Notes under the pieces: model-generated | Seen by the model: the letters and a program-made list of their open reading frames with translations, nothing else | What the model was told of the DNA's origin: nothing | Databases searched by the model: none | In this document: positions 42,857 to 52,150 of the stretch, piece after piece | Position numbering within the stretch: the stretch's first letter is position 1 | How the letters are laid out: each line of letters opens with the position of its first letter | Assembly: GCA_963771435.1 (NCBI GenBank) | Contig: CAVYTF010000009.1 | Coordinates: forward strand, 1 to 64,000 | Length of the DNA stretch: 64,000 bases | From: CAVYTF01 sp963771435 | GTDB lineage: Bacteria > Bacteroidota > Bacteroidia > Chitinophagales > Chitinophagaceae | Direction of reading: 5' to 3' | Translations under genes and position numbers: made by a program

Positions 42857-45616
42857 ATGTGGAAACTGTGTAAACTTTTAATGCCTGCCTTTATTGTCAG
42901 TTTTATTTTTTGCCAAAGAGGATTTGCCCAGATCACAGGGAATGCGGATACAACAGGGCAGCCCATTACTGCCATCAACTCAGAGCTACTGAATATTTTC
43001 GATAGCAAAACCCCTCAAAAATATAAGATCGCAAATATTAAAGTAACAGGTAACAAATCTTTTGATCAGGCATTATTACTTTCTATTGCAGAATTGAATA
43101 CAGGCGATGAAATACAGATACCAGGAGGTGATAATTTTTCGAGGGGTATTACTAAACTGTGGTCACAAAACTATTTTAGTGATATTGAGATCTATCTTAC
43201 AAAGTTAGAGGGGAACAATATTGATGTTGAAATAGCGGTTACTGAAAGGCCTCGCCTTGCGAACTTTGTTTTTAAAGGGGTACACAAGGGGGAAACGGAT
43301 GACCTCACTACGAAATCAGGACTGGTTAAGGGCAGAGTGATCACTGAAAATATGAAACACACGGCTATTGATGCTATTAAAAAATATTATTCTGATAAAG
43401 GATTTGAAGGCGCGACAGTTCACATTGAACCAAAAAAAGATACACTGCTGCAAAATTCAGAGGATCTTATTTTTAATGTTGCCAGGGGGAATAAGGTGCG
43501 TATTAATGATATTAATTTTATAGGCAATACTGTAAGAAGCCAATTATTATTATCGCAAATGAAAGGCACTCACCAAATGTCTCACCTGACCTTATTTCCT
43601 ACAAAAGATACTGGCGGACTTGGTAAGCTGGAAGTATATAGTTTCGGCCATTATTTGAAGGACCTGGGGTTCCTATCATTTAGCAACACAAAAAAAGTTC
43701 TGGCTCCTTACCTACGTTTAAACCCGTTTGCTTCAGCGAAATTTGATGAAATTAAATATGAGGAAGATAAGGATAAGATCATAAGCTATTACAATTCACT
43801 TGGGCACAGGGATGCTACTATTGTAAAGGATACGTCCAGAATCGATATTAAAGGAAACATAAATATAGATATAAAAGTGAATGAAGAGGACAGATATTAT
43901 TTTGGAAATATTACCTGGCGTGGTAATACTTTGTACCCTGATTCTTTGCTTGCGGCAATACTTGGAATTAAGAAAGGTGATATTTACAATGCGGATCTTC
44001 TAAATAACAAATTAGGAAAAAGTATATCACCAGAAGGTGGAGATATAAGCGGATTGTACATGGATAATGGTTATTTATTCTTCCAGGCAGACCCTATAGA
44101 AACTGCTGTTTATAAGGATACTATAGATTTTGAGATACACCTGCGTGAAGGCCCTCAGGCTACGATTAAAAATATACGTATCAGCGGTAACGATAAAACA
44201 AAAGAGTATGTTATCCGCCGCGAACTGCGTACCATTCCGGGAGAGAAATTCAGCAGAGATGCACTTGTAAGGTCTCAGCGGGAAATAGCAAGCCTTGGTT
44301 TTTTTGATCCTGAAAAAACAAATCCGAACGTTGTTCCCAATACTGATGATGGCACAGTTGATATTAATTGGGCATTGCAGGAAAAATCCAGCGACCAACT
44401 TGAGTTGAGCGCAGGTTTTGGTGGAGCAATAGGATTAACAGGTACATTAGGCGTAACATTCAATAATTTTTCAATTCATAATATTTTCAAAAAGTCTGCA
44501 TGGGATCCTTTGCCGACCGGGGATGGACAAAAATTAAGTATTCGTTTTCAAAGCAATGGGGCTTCATACCGCTCTTATAATGTATCTTTTACAGAACCAT
44601 GGTTTGGAGGCAAAAAAAGGAATTCATTTACTGTGAGTTTATTTGACACAAGATTTGCGAATGCTTACAATCCGTTAACAGGAACTTATACGGGAAGCGC
44701 AGCGGATACTTCTTATTTTCGTACAGTTGGGATGTCAGTTGGCCTGGCAAAACAATTAAAATGGCCGGATGATTATTTTCAGCTTGGATTTACCCTTGCC
44801 TACGCAAGGTATACATTGCACAATTACTATATTGACCAGGTGAATCTGCCAGGATTTAATAACGGGTATTCCAATAACATCAGCTTAAAAGTTGCTCTTG
44901 AAAGGTCTTCTGTTGATCAGCCAACTTTTCCAAGAATGGGTTCAGATTTTATAGCAAGCGTACAAGCGACCCCTCCATATTCTCTAGTAGACCCGAGCAT
45001 AATTTCTTCCAGTAATCCATATGAATTGCTTGAGTATCACAAATGGCGTTTTGACGGAACCTGGTATGTGCCTTTGGGGCAGCCTACCGGAGAGGACCAT
45101 AATAAACAATTTGTATTGAAACTATCTGCCAAATATGGTTTTTTGGGAAGATATAATAACAAATTGGATATTTCACCGTTTGAGCGGTTCCAGGTGGGAG
45201 ATGCGGGCTTAAGCAACAGCTATGCATTACTTGGATACGAAATTATTTCACAACGCGGATACCCTGTTTACCAAACATCAGACCCAAAAATTAATCCTGA
45301 TCAGACAGGCGCTTCGGAATATTTTACCATATTTAATAAATATACCATGGAGTTGCGCTACCCGCTAAGCCTTGCACAGAGTAGTACTATTTATGGGTTA
45401 ACGTTTTTTGAAGCGGCCAATGGATGGTATACTTTTAAAGATTATAATCCTTTTGCATTGCGGCGTTCCGTGGGCGTGGGCATGCGTTTCTTTCTTCCGA
45501 TGTTTGGTTTGCTTGGTTTTGATTATGGCATTGGTCTGGATAGGTATGGTCCTGGCGCTACAAGCTTAAAAGATATTTCCCGCTTTACATTCATGTTAGG
45601 TTATGAGCCTGAATAA
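42857..45616 (+). CDS. bamA: Outer membrane protein assembly factor BamA
   Basis: This is the central Omp85 insertase that folds beta-barrel proteins into the outer membrane. It has 919 residues with a signal peptide (1-24, ending GFAQ), then five POTRA domains (about 50-480; repeated forms of IKVTGNKSFDQALLL, INDINFIGNTVRSQLLLSQM, IKNIRISGNDKTKEYVIRRE) and the 16-strand barrel with the TEPWFGGKKRNSFTVSLFDT region. The C-terminus includes LPMFGLLGFDYGIGLDRYGP and ends in FMLGYEPE. The POTRA section between about 240 and 330 is longer than in E. coli, a regular feature of Bacteroidota. It is followed by two ompH-type chaperones. Confidence 0.95.
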   Translation: MWKLCKLLMPAFIVSFIFCQRGFAQITGNADTTGQPITAINSELLNIFDSKTPQKYKIANIKVTGNKSFDQALLLSIAELNTGDEIQIPGGDNFSRGITKLWSQNYFSDIEIYLTKLEGNNIDVEIAVTERPRLANFVFKGVHKGETDDLTTKSGLVKGRVITENMKHTAIDAIKKYYSDKGFEGATVHIEPKKDTLLQNSEDLIFNVARGNKVRINDINFIGNTVRSQLLLSQMKGTHQMSHLTLFPTKDTGGLGKLEVYSFGHYLKDLGFLSFSNTKKVLAPYLRLNPFASAKFDEIKYEEDKDKIISYYNSLGHRDATIVKDTSRIDIKGNINIDIKVNEEDRYYFGNITWRGNTLYPDSLLAAILGIKKGDIYNADLLNNKLGKSISPEGGDISGLYMDNGYLFFQADPIETAVYKDTIDFEIHLREGPQATIKNIRISGNDKTKEYVIRRELRTIPGEKFSRDALVRSQREIASLGFFDPEKTNPNVVPNTDDGTVDINWALQEKSSDQLELSAGFGGAIGLTGTLGVTFNNFSIHNIFKKSAWDPLPTGDGQKLSIRFQSNGASYRSYNVSFTEPWFGGKKRNSFTVSLFDTRFANAYNPLTGTYTGSAADTSYFRTVGMSVGLAKQLKWPDDYFQLGFTLAYARYTLHNYYIDQVNLPGFNNGYSNNISLKVALERSSVDQPTFPRMGSDFIASVQATPPYSLVDPSIISSSNPYELLEYHKWRFDGTWYVPLGQPTGEDHNKQFVLKLSAKYGFLGRYNNKLDISPFERFQVGDAGLSNSYALLGYEIISQRGYPVYQTSDPKINPDQTGASEYFTIFNKYTMELRYPLSLAQSSTIYGLTFFEAANGWYTFKDYNPFALRRSVGVGMRFFLPMFGLLGFDYGIGLDRYGPGATSLKDISRFTFMLGYEPE

Positions 45617-45648
45617 ATTCCCTTTATCTTTCCATAAAATTTGATTGT

Positions 45649-46164
45649 ATGAAAAAGATATTTTCATTGGCAGTTTGCCTTATGCTTGTTTATACTGCCA
45701 TCTTTGCCCAACGGTATGCTGTAATTGATACAAAATATATTTTGAATAAAATGCCTGATTACCAGGAGGCACAAAAAAAATTAAGAGCAAAAAGCCAGGA
45801 ATGGCAGCAGCAAATAGATGAAAAACAATCCATCGTGAACCAGATGAATAAAGATTACGATGCCGAACAATTTATGCTTAGTGATGAACTGAAAAAGAAA
45901 AGACAGGACGAGATATATAATAAGGAAAAGGAAATACGCGACCTGCAAAAACAAAGGTTTGGATATGAAGGTGATTTATTCAAGGCAAGAGAAGACCTTG
46001 TGAAGCCTTTGCAGGATGAAGTTTATAATGCAGTTCAGAAAATTGCCGTGGCACACGGCTACGATTTTATACTCGATAAAAGTGAAGGAATTACTGTTAT
46101 ATTTGCCGACCCAAAATTGGATAAGAGCGATGAAGTGTTGAAGCAATTGGGCATAAAAAATTGA
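45649..46164 (+). CDS. OmpH/Skp family periplasmic chaperone (first copy)
   Basis: The protein is 171 residues with a signal peptide (1-21, TAIFAQ), a small beta core that starts YAVIDTKYILNKMPDYQEAQ and two long charged helices (about 45-130) that form the Skp tentacles. It would hold unfolded outer membrane proteins in the periplasm for BamA. It lies 32 bp after bamA and 28 bp before the second copy, the usual arrangement. Confidence 0.9.
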   Translation: MKKIFSLAVCLMLVYTAIFAQRYAVIDTKYILNKMPDYQEAQKKLRAKSQEWQQQIDEKQSIVNQMNKDYDAEQFMLSDELKKKRQDEIYNKEKEIRDLQKQRFGYEGDLFKAREDLVKPLQDEVYNAVQKIAVAHGYDFILDKSEGITVIFADPKLDKSDEVLKQLGIKN

Positions 46165-46192
46165 TTTGAAACAATAAACAACAAAAATAAAA

Positions 46193-46843
46193 ATGAAAAA
46201 AGTCTTCCTAACTGTCTTAATGTTTACTGCAATTGTCAGTTTTGCATATAAAGCTAATGCACAATCTTCGCCCATTAAAATAGGTGTATTTGATATTTCT
46301 GTAATGGTACAGCAAATGCCAGGATACTCTAGTGTTGACAGTATGGTTCAACTATATGAAAGAGATTCTCTAGCTGCGGAATATGATTTTTACAGGAGCG
46401 AATATGGCCGCCTCGACAGCACCTATAAATTAGATTCTATCGCTAAGAAAGCCCCAAGCGTTTTATCCCTTGAACAGCAGCAACGCCAGCAAGTAGCGCT
46501 TACGTTGGTGTATTGGCAGCAATATGCCCAGGAAAAATCCGAACAAAAACGTGAGCAGCTTGCTCAGCCTTTAATAAAACAGGTTTATGACGCTTACCAA
46601 AAAGTACTGGCTGTAAAGAAATACACACTTATTTTGAAGCCACAGAGTTTGGAAAACGGAACGGTTTTTTCCAGTGCATTAGGCGGGGCTGATAATGTCT
46701 TTAAATTGGTGGCGAATGAATTGAAAATCAGCTTATCTCGCGAATTAAATTTTCCCGAAGATGACCAAAGCCAACAAAATAACCAGCAAGCGCCTGCAAA
46801 ACCGCAAACAAAACCTGCAACGGGAACAAAACCTAAGCAATAA
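46193..46843 (+). CDS. OmpH/Skp family periplasmic chaperone (second copy)
   Basis: A 216-residue paralogue of the preceding protein. The signal peptide ends near residue 24 (YKANAQ), the core opens with PIKIGVFDISVMVQQMPGYS and helices follow (about 55-130). It differs by a longer C-terminal tail rich in Gln, Pro and Lys (QNNQQAPAKPQTKPATGTKP), probably disordered. A terminator follows 30 bp after the stop, so it ends the transcript that begins with uppS. Confidence 0.88.
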   Translation: MKKVFLTVLMFTAIVSFAYKANAQSSPIKIGVFDISVMVQQMPGYSSVDSMVQLYERDSLAAEYDFYRSEYGRLDSTYKLDSIAKKAPSVLSLEQQQRQQVALTLVYWQQYAQEKSEQKREQLAQPLIKQVYDAYQKVLAVKKYTLILKPQSLENGTVFSSALGGADNVFKLVANELKISLSRELNFPEDDQSQQNNQQAPAKPQTKPATGTKPKQ

Positions 46844-46872
46844 ATCAACAAGTAGGGTTTCCAATTTTATTT

Positions 46873-46904
46873 AAAGCATTCTGCCATTGGGGGAATGCTT
46901 TTTT
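46873..46904 (+). terminator. Rho-independent terminator of the bamA block
   Basis: AAAGCATTC and GAATGCTTT pair as a 9-bp stem over a loop of about 11 nt, followed by TTTTTT. It is 30 bp after the second ompH stop. Confidence 0.85.
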
Positions 46905-46979
46905 ATTTCAGATATTGTAACTTTGACTGAAATGCAATCCTCCCATTAATGAAGTTACAGACGATGTTTTTATGCCTTA

Positions 46980-47095
46980 AGTTTTTTTAAGTTAATCTGT
47001 CTTGGACTTTAAGTTGAAACTTGCAGAACTTTAACCTAAAGATTTTAAGACTTTTGTTTAGAGATCCCACGACTTTAACTTAAAAATCGGAGTTG
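46980..47095 (+). repeat. 22-bp-period degenerate repeat (GACTTTAA type)
   Basis: The motif ACTTTAA or ACTTTTG recurs at 47006, 47028, 47050 and 47072, an exact 22-bp spacing, with diverged sequence between. A fifth, weaker unit may start near 46984. It fills the gap between the terminator and murI. Confidence 0.6.
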
Positions 47096-47154
47096 TTAAA
47101 GATAACCAGAAAAGAACAAGGCATTGCCAACTGATCTATACATATAAACCAATT

Positions 47155-48006
47155 ATGGAACAAAATTTACCCTCAAGCGCATTGCCGCAGGCTAGCATCG
47201 GTATTTTTGATTCAGGTTATGGCGGCCTAACTGTATTGAAAGAGATCGTTACAAAATTGCCGCAATACAATTATACTTATTTGGGCGATAATGCACGCGC
47301 GCCTTACGGCACACGTTCCTTCGAAACTGTTTATCATTATACATTGCAATGCGTAAGATGGTTTTTTGGACAAGGCTGCCCGCTGGTGATACTTGCATGC
47401 AATACCGCATCCGCGAAGGCTTTGCGCACCATACAACAAAATGACCTGCCAAAGATCAATCCCGGAAAACGAGTACTTGGAATTGTGCGCCCCACATCAG
47501 AAATAATAGGGCAGTATACTAAAACCAACAGCGTTGGCATACTTGCTACGAGCGGCACTGTGCAATCTCGATCTTATGAAATAGAAATTAAAAAATTCTT
47601 TCCTGAAGTAACAGTTATTCAGGAGGCTTGCCCTATGTGGGTGCCACTTGTAGAAAACAATGAATATGAAAACCATGGGGCTGATTTTTTTGTTAAAAAG
47701 AATATCCATCATCTCTTGCAAAAAGGACCGGAGATTGATACTGTTTTGCTAGCCTGCACACATTATCCTTTGATTCTGAGAAAAATAACAGAGCATATGC
47801 CTGTTGACATAAAAATCATTTCGCAGGGAGAGATCGTTGCAAACAGTTTAGCGGATTATTTATTTCGCCATCCTGAAATGGAAATGCAACTAAGGAAAAA
47901 CATGTCGCGCAACTTTTTTACAACGGATTCGGTTGAAGATTTTGATATACATGGCGAATTGTTTTTTGGGCAACCCGTGCTGTCAACACATATAGAACTA
48001 GAGTAA
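47155..48006 (+). CDS. murI: Glutamate racemase
   Basis: This enzyme makes D-glutamate for peptidoglycan. The protein is 283 residues. Landmarks are IGIFDSGYGGLTVLKEI near residue 15, YLGDNARAPYGTRS near residue 42, the first catalytic Cys in LVILACNTASAKALR near residue 80 and the second in VLLACTHYPLI near residue 200. It converges on the carbonic anhydrase gene with only 3 bp between the stops and lies after a terminator, so it has its own promoter in the repeat-bearing gap. Confidence 0.95.
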   Translation: MEQNLPSSALPQASIGIFDSGYGGLTVLKEIVTKLPQYNYTYLGDNARAPYGTRSFETVYHYTLQCVRWFFGQGCPLVILACNTASAKALRTIQQNDLPKINPGKRVLGIVRPTSEIIGQYTKTNSVGILATSGTVQSRSYEIEIKKFFPEVTVIQEACPMWVPLVENNEYENHGADFFVKKNIHHLLQKGPEIDTVLLACTHYPLILRKITEHMPVDIKIISQGEIVANSLADYLFRHPEMEMQLRKNMSRNFFTTDSVEDFDIHGELFFGQPVLSTHIELE

Positions 48007-48009
48007 ATT

Positions 48010-48645
48010 TTATAGATCATCATATTGGTAAAGGGCATCAATGGCTGTCCCCGGCTGTATTTCAAAAATAGGATTGATAATACCGTCTTTTAAGCCATAA
48101 ACCCAACCATGTAAAAAAGGGCGTTGCTCTTTTTTCCACGCCCGCTGAATAATAGAGGTTTTTGCAAGGTGCGTTACTTGTTCTTTTACATTTAACTCCG
48201 TTAAACGGTCTTCTCGCTTTTCTTTATCATCAATTGCTTCCAAATCTTTGCTGTATAATCGATAGACATCTTTTATATTGCGCAGCCACATGTTTAAAAC
48301 TTGGTTGTAGTTATGGTTGGTAAGAGCCGCTTTGATACCGCCACAACCATAATGGCCGCAAACAATCACGTGAGTTACTTTTAATTGATTAACTGCAAAA
48401 TCTAAGACGCTTAGCAGGTTTACATCCGTATGTACTACAAGGTTGGCAATGTTGCGGTGCACAAAAATTTCGCCAGGTTGTGTGCCTGTAATCTTATCGG
48501 CAGGTACACGGCTATCGCTGCAGCCTATCCATAAGAATTGAGGTGTTTGCAAATGGGCAAGACGTTCAAAATATAAGGCATCTGCCTGTAACATGCTTGC
48601 TGCCCAAGCCTTGTTATCTTCCAATAACTTTTCGTAAGTGTTCAT
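48010..48645 (-). CDS. Beta-class carbonic anhydrase
   Basis: A zinc enzyme that interconverts CO2 and bicarbonate in the cytoplasm. With start at the ATG 48645 it has 211 residues; the longer frame begins with TTG. Zinc ligands are visible in WIGCSDSRVPADKI near residue 38 and in VIVCGHYGCGGIKAAL near residue 96 (Cys, His and Cys). The Asp-Arg pair CSDSR is in place. It begins 9 bp after the fabG stop and is probably cotranscribed with it; bicarbonate supply to acetyl-CoA carboxylase is a plausible link with fatty acid synthesis, but this is inference. Confidence 0.93.
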   Translation of the reverse strand: MNTYEKLLEDNKAWAASMLQADALYFERLAHLQTPQFLWIGCSDSRVPADKITGTQPGEIFVHRNIANLVVHTDVNLLSVLDFAVNQLKVTHVIVCGHYGCGGIKAALTNHNYNQVLNMWLRNIKDVYRLYSKDLEAIDDKEKREDRLTELNVKEQVTHLAKTSIIQRAWKKEQRPFLHGWVYGLKDGIINPIFEIQPGTAIDALYQYDDL

Positions 48646-48654
48646 TCTATACAA

Positions 48655-49410
48655 TCAAATGTTAAGACCACCGCAAGCGCTTATTACCTGACCTGTAATA
48701 TAACTGCTCATATCGCTTGCAAGGAATAAAGTTGTGTTTGCAATTTCTTCTGCTTTGCCAAATCTGCCTAAAGGAATCTTTTTCAAAAATTCTTCCGAAG
48801 CTGCCCCTTCTTTTAAGTAATGCGTCATATCTGTTTCTACAAAACCCGGAGCAATAGCATTGCAGCGAATGTTTCTGCTGCCTAATTCTTTTGCGACTGA
48901 CTTTGTAAAGCCGATAATACCTGCTTTGCTAGCTGCATAGCTTGATTGACCTGCGTTTCCACTAATACCAACAATAGAACTCATATTAATAATGCTGCCT
49001 GCTTTTGCTTTTATCATTGGGCGAATCACCTGCTTAGTCATGTTGAAAACACTTTTCAAATTAGTTGTCATCACTTCATCCCATTGTTCTGCTGTCATAC
49101 GCAGCAGAAGATTGTCCTTACTAATGCCTGCATTATTTACACAAATATCTATAGCTCCAAATTCTTTCAATACATCATTTACAAAAGCTTCACATTGTGA
49201 AAAATCGCCTGCATTACTTTTATAGGCTTTTGCTTTTACACCATGAATTTTTAGTTGGGATTCCAGAGCTAATGCTTTCTGTTCACTGCTGTCGCTTACA
49301 TATGTGAATGCAATATTCGCACCGTGTTCAGCAAGTTTTAATGCAACGGCAGTGCCAATTCCCCGAGCGGCACCTGTAACCACAGCTATTTTATCAGTAA
49401 GTAATTTCAT
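48655..49410 (-). CDS. fabG: 3-oxoacyl-ACP reductase FabG
   Basis: This NADPH-dependent short-chain dehydrogenase reduces 3-oxoacyl-ACP in fatty acid elongation. The protein is 251 residues with VTGAARGIGTAVALKLAE near residue 11 (TGxxxGxG), NNAGISKDNLLLRMT near residue 91, the catalytic Ser in INMSSIVGISGNAGQSSYAA near residue 139 and YAASK near residue 157. The C-terminus YITGQVISACGGLNI is typical for FabG. A consensus promoter precedes it by 15 bp. Confidence 0.93.
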   Translation of the reverse strand: MKLLTDKIAVVTGAARGIGTAVALKLAEHGANIAFTYVSDSSEQKALALESQLKIHGVKAKAYKSNAGDFSQCEAFVNDVLKEFGAIDICVNNAGISKDNLLLRMTAEQWDEVMTTNLKSVFNMTKQVIRPMIKAKAGSIINMSSIVGISGNAGQSSYAASKAGIIGFTKSVAKELGSRNIRCNAIAPGFVETDMTHYLKEGAASEEFLKKIPLGRFGKAEEIANTTLFLASDMSSYITGQVISACGGLNI

Positions 49411-49424
49411 AATCTTCTTGTGTG

Positions 49425-49432
49425 CAAAGGTA
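49425..49432 (-). promoter_or_regulatory. Bacteroidota -7 promoter box (TACCTTTG) for fabG
   Basis: An exact TAnnTTTG match on the minus strand, 15 bp upstream of the fabG ATG at 49410. It would drive fabG and the carbonic anhydrase gene. Confidence 0.65.
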
Positions 49433-49476
49433 TGTCCACTAAGCTTTTAAAATAATTCTTTTGATTTCATCTTTTA

Positions 49477-50982
49477 TTAAACAAGTACTAAAATCTCTTC
49501 TATATATTTTCTGTCATTACTCAGCCTCGGTACTTTGTGCTGGCCTCCAAGCTTTTCTTTGCTACGCAGCCATTCAGTAAAAACCCCTTTTTTAATAGAG
49601 TGTACAATGGGTAAGCGAAGAGCAATATCTCTATGTCTTTTGGCTTCATAGTCACTATTTACAGCTTTTAAAGCACAGTCTAATTCATATGCAAATTGCT
49701 CAATACTTTCCGGCTCTTTCTCAAACTCGACCAGCCATTCATGGGCACCATTATTTTCATCACTGAAATAAACAGGGGCTGAAGTATAGTCATTTACAAG
49801 TGTATTTGTCTTTTCACAAGCTATTGCGATTGCTTTATCAGCATTATCTACTATCAGTTCTTCTCCGAAAGCATTGATAAAATGTTTAAGCCGTCCAACC
49901 ACTTTTATCCTAAAGGGGAATAGTGAGGTAAACTGAATGGTATCTCCCAATATATACCGCCACAACCCCCCGTTAGTAGAAATAACAAGCGCATAGATTT
50001 TCCCGGATCCTACATCGTTCAAACCTACAGTTTGCGGGTCAGGTTTTCCATATTCTTCAACCGGCATAAATTCATAAAAAATGCCATGCTGTAAAAAGAG
50101 CAACATGCCTTCTTCATACAAGTTATCCTGCGCCCCAAAAAAGCCTTCGCTAGCATTATACATATCAAGATAATGGATATGTGCGCCAATAAGTTTTTTA
50201 AATTGCTCTTTGTAAGGCGCAAAAGAAACCCCTCCATGGATATATAATTCCAAGTTTGGCCATACTTCTTTAAGTGTTGCTTTGCCTGTTACTTCAAGGA
50301 TGCGTTTGATTAGTACCAAGGTCCAGGTCGGCACGCCGGAAATGGAAGTTACATTTTCTACAATTGTTGAGTTGGCAAGCCTTTCAATCTTGCTTTCCCA
50401 TTCATCCAGTAAAGCAACAGAGAGTTCGGGTGTTCGTATCCAATGCCCCCAAAAAGGCATGTTTTGAAGGAGCACTGCGCTTAAGTCTCCATAACGTGAT
50501 TCTTCATTAATACAACTGATCTGATGACTGCCGCCAATTACCAAACCTTTTCCAGTGAGTAAATCGCTTTCCCAATTAGAATTATAATAAATGGAGAGCA
50601 CATCTTTTGCGCCCTGAAAGTGATTGTTTTCCAGGCATTCTTGTGTTATGGGGATAAATTTACTTTTGTCGCTGGTAGTGCCGCTGCTTTTTGCAAACCA
50701 GTTTACAGGGGTATTCCAGAGTAGATTTTGTTCGCCCTGCATTAGCCGTTGGATGTAAGGCTTTATATCCTCATATTCCTGCAAAGGCACAGCCTGTTTG
50801 AATTTTCGGATGTTGAATATCTCCCTGAAATTATGTTTACGCCCAAACTCGGTGTACTGCCCATGCGTAATTAAATCCTGTAATACTTCGCGCTGCGCAG
50901 TGACCGGAGTATTTATCCACTGCTCTATTTTTGCGTAACGCAGGCGAACTAATCGTGATATGGCGGGAGATAATAACTTCAT
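49477..50982 (-). CDS. GH3 (auxin-responsive promoter) family protein
   Basis: A 501-residue member of the GH3 acyl-adenylate fold family, related to plant acyl-amido synthetases; bacterial forms are of unknown substrate. It has the P-loop-like WFAKSSGTTSDKSKFIPITQ near residue 89, YNASEGFFGAQDN near residue 270 and the C-terminal lid region with YILGDTIQFTSLFPFRIKVV, GRLKHFINAFGEELI near residue 356. The ATG at 50982 gives MKLLSPAISRLVRLRY, a normal start; the longer frame needs TTG. It may acylate an amino acid or a lipid head. It is 50 bp after lptB and may share its promoter. Confidence 0.88.
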   Translation of the reverse strand: MKLLSPAISRLVRLRYAKIEQWINTPVTAQREVLQDLITHGQYTEFGRKHNFREIFNIRKFKQAVPLQEYEDIKPYIQRLMQGEQNLLWNTPVNWFAKSSGTTSDKSKFIPITQECLENNHFQGAKDVLSIYYNSNWESDLLTGKGLVIGGSHQISCINEESRYGDLSAVLLQNMPFWGHWIRTPELSVALLDEWESKIERLANSTIVENVTSISGVPTWTLVLIKRILEVTGKATLKEVWPNLELYIHGGVSFAPYKEQFKKLIGAHIHYLDMYNASEGFFGAQDNLYEEGMLLFLQHGIFYEFMPVEEYGKPDPQTVGLNDVGSGKIYALVISTNGGLWRYILGDTIQFTSLFPFRIKVVGRLKHFINAFGEELIVDNADKAIAIACEKTNTLVNDYTSAPVYFSDENNGAHEWLVEFEKEPESIEQFAYELDCALKAVNSDYEAKRHRDIALRLPIVHSIKKGVFTEWLRSKEKLGGQHKVPRLSNDRKYIEEILVLV

Positions 50983-51032
50983 TTTGATATGGCAAAGTAA
51001 GGAATGATAAGGAAAAATTTTAAACAAAAATT

Positions 51033-51818
51033 CTATTGAGGTAAATTACCAACACTTTCTTTTCTGCCCATGTCTAATATCCAGTCTTTCCTTTTTAGTT
51101 CAAAATTAGTTCCGAGATAAAGCCTGCGCACTTGTTCATTTTCAGCAAGTTCTTCCGCTGTGCCATGCTTGAAGATCTTGCCATCAATCAATAAATAAGC
51201 GCGATCACAAATGGATAGAGTCTCATGCACATTATGGTCGGTGATCAGGATTCCTATGTTTTTATATTTAAGCTTTGCAACAACGCTCTGAATGTCTTCA
51301 ACAGCAATGGGGTCAACGCCGGCAAAGGGTTCGTCCAGCAGAATAAATTTAGGGTCAACAGCTAAGGCACGGGCTATCTCCGTTCTTCTTCTTTCGCCGC
51401 CACTAAGGCTATCGCCATTGTTTTTGCGCACCTGCATCAGCCCGAATTCCCCAAGTAAGTATTCAAGTTTTTCCAGCCTTTCTTTCTTCTTCATCTTCTT
51501 CATTTCGAGGACGGCGAGGATATTGTCTTCCACACTGAGTTTGCGGAAGACACTAGCTTCCTGAGGCAGGTAGCCTATGCCGATCTGAGCACGCTTATAC
51601 ATTGGCAGGCGGGTGATATCTTCTTCATTAAGAAATACCTTGCCTTCATCGGGTTTGATGAGGCCTACTACCATGTAGAAAGTGGTGGTTTTGCCCGCAC
51701 CGTTGGGGCCAAGGAGACCTACTATTTCGCCCTGGTTCACGTCAATGGAGACATGGTTAACGACAGTTCGGTTGCTGTATTTCTTAATTAGATCTTTTGT
51801 GTGAATGACAAGGCTCAA
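51033..51818 (-). CDS. lptB: LPS export ABC transporter ATP-binding protein
   Basis: This cytoplasmic ATPase powers the LptBFG complex that extracts lipopolysaccharide from the inner membrane. The protein is 261 residues. The Walker A motif GPNGAGKTTTFYMVVG is near residue 36, the Q loop IGYLPQEASVFRK near residue 78, the ABC signature LSGGERRRTEIARAL near residue 138, Walker B FILLDEPFAGVDP near residue 158 and the H loop ITDHNVHE near residue 192. The start is a TTG at 51818, since no suitable ATG lies in this region. It carries 20 more C-terminal residues (ELKRKDWILDMGRKESVGNL) than the E. coli form. Confidence 0.93.
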   Translation of the reverse strand: MSLVIHTKDLIKKYSNRTVVNHVSIDVNQGEIVGLLGPNGAGKTTTFYMVVGLIKPDEGKVFLNEEDITRLPMYKRAQIGIGYLPQEASVFRKLSVEDNILAVLEMKKMKKKERLEKLEYLLGEFGLMQVRKNNGDSLSGGERRRTEIARALAVDPKFILLDEPFAGVDPIAVEDIQSVVAKLKYKNIGILITDHNVHETLSICDRAYLLIDGKIFKHGTAEELAENEQVRRLYLGTNFELKRKDWILDMGRKESVGNLPQ

Positions 51819-51835
51819 TGCTATGTGTGTTTGAG

Positions 51836-51843
51836 CAAAAGTA
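51836..51843 (-). promoter_or_regulatory. Bacteroidota -7 promoter box (TACTTTTG) for lptB
   Basis: An exact TAnnTTTG match on the minus strand, 18 bp before the TTG start of lptB. Its position supports the unusual TTG as the true start. Confidence 0.6.
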
Positions 51844-51925
51844 TAGTATGTATGGCACTTGGCAGAAGGACTGTTAGTAGTTAACTGTTGGTTGGCATTT
51901 GGAGGGTATTAAAATGGAGTTTATG

Positions 51926-52027
51926 ATAGGGTTGACATGGCTTTAGGTGGGAGTAAGGTGGGCTTTGAGTGGGAACCGGGTCTCTATAAAGTCTCTATAA
52001 GGTCTCTATAATGTCTCTATAAGGGTG
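51926..52027 (+). repeat. 11-bp-period repeat array, GTGGG plus TCTCTATAA type (copy 3)
   Basis: The unit order is TGGCTTT, AGGTGGGAGTA, AGGTGGGCTTT, GAGTGGGAACC, then four TCTCTATA units each 11 bp apart. It is nearly the same module as 29265-29363 although the neighbouring genes are unrelated. It sits upstream of lptB in the gap before the cupin gene. Confidence 0.85.
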
Positions 52028-52150
52028 AAATAAAGTAATCAAAATGAGAAAAAAATCCAGAGAAAAGCTATAATTTGCTACAGAAAAAAAGGTAGCTTCG
52101 GCGTGAGGATGAAGGTAAGAATAATTTGTTGATCTAAAAAAATAAATAAC

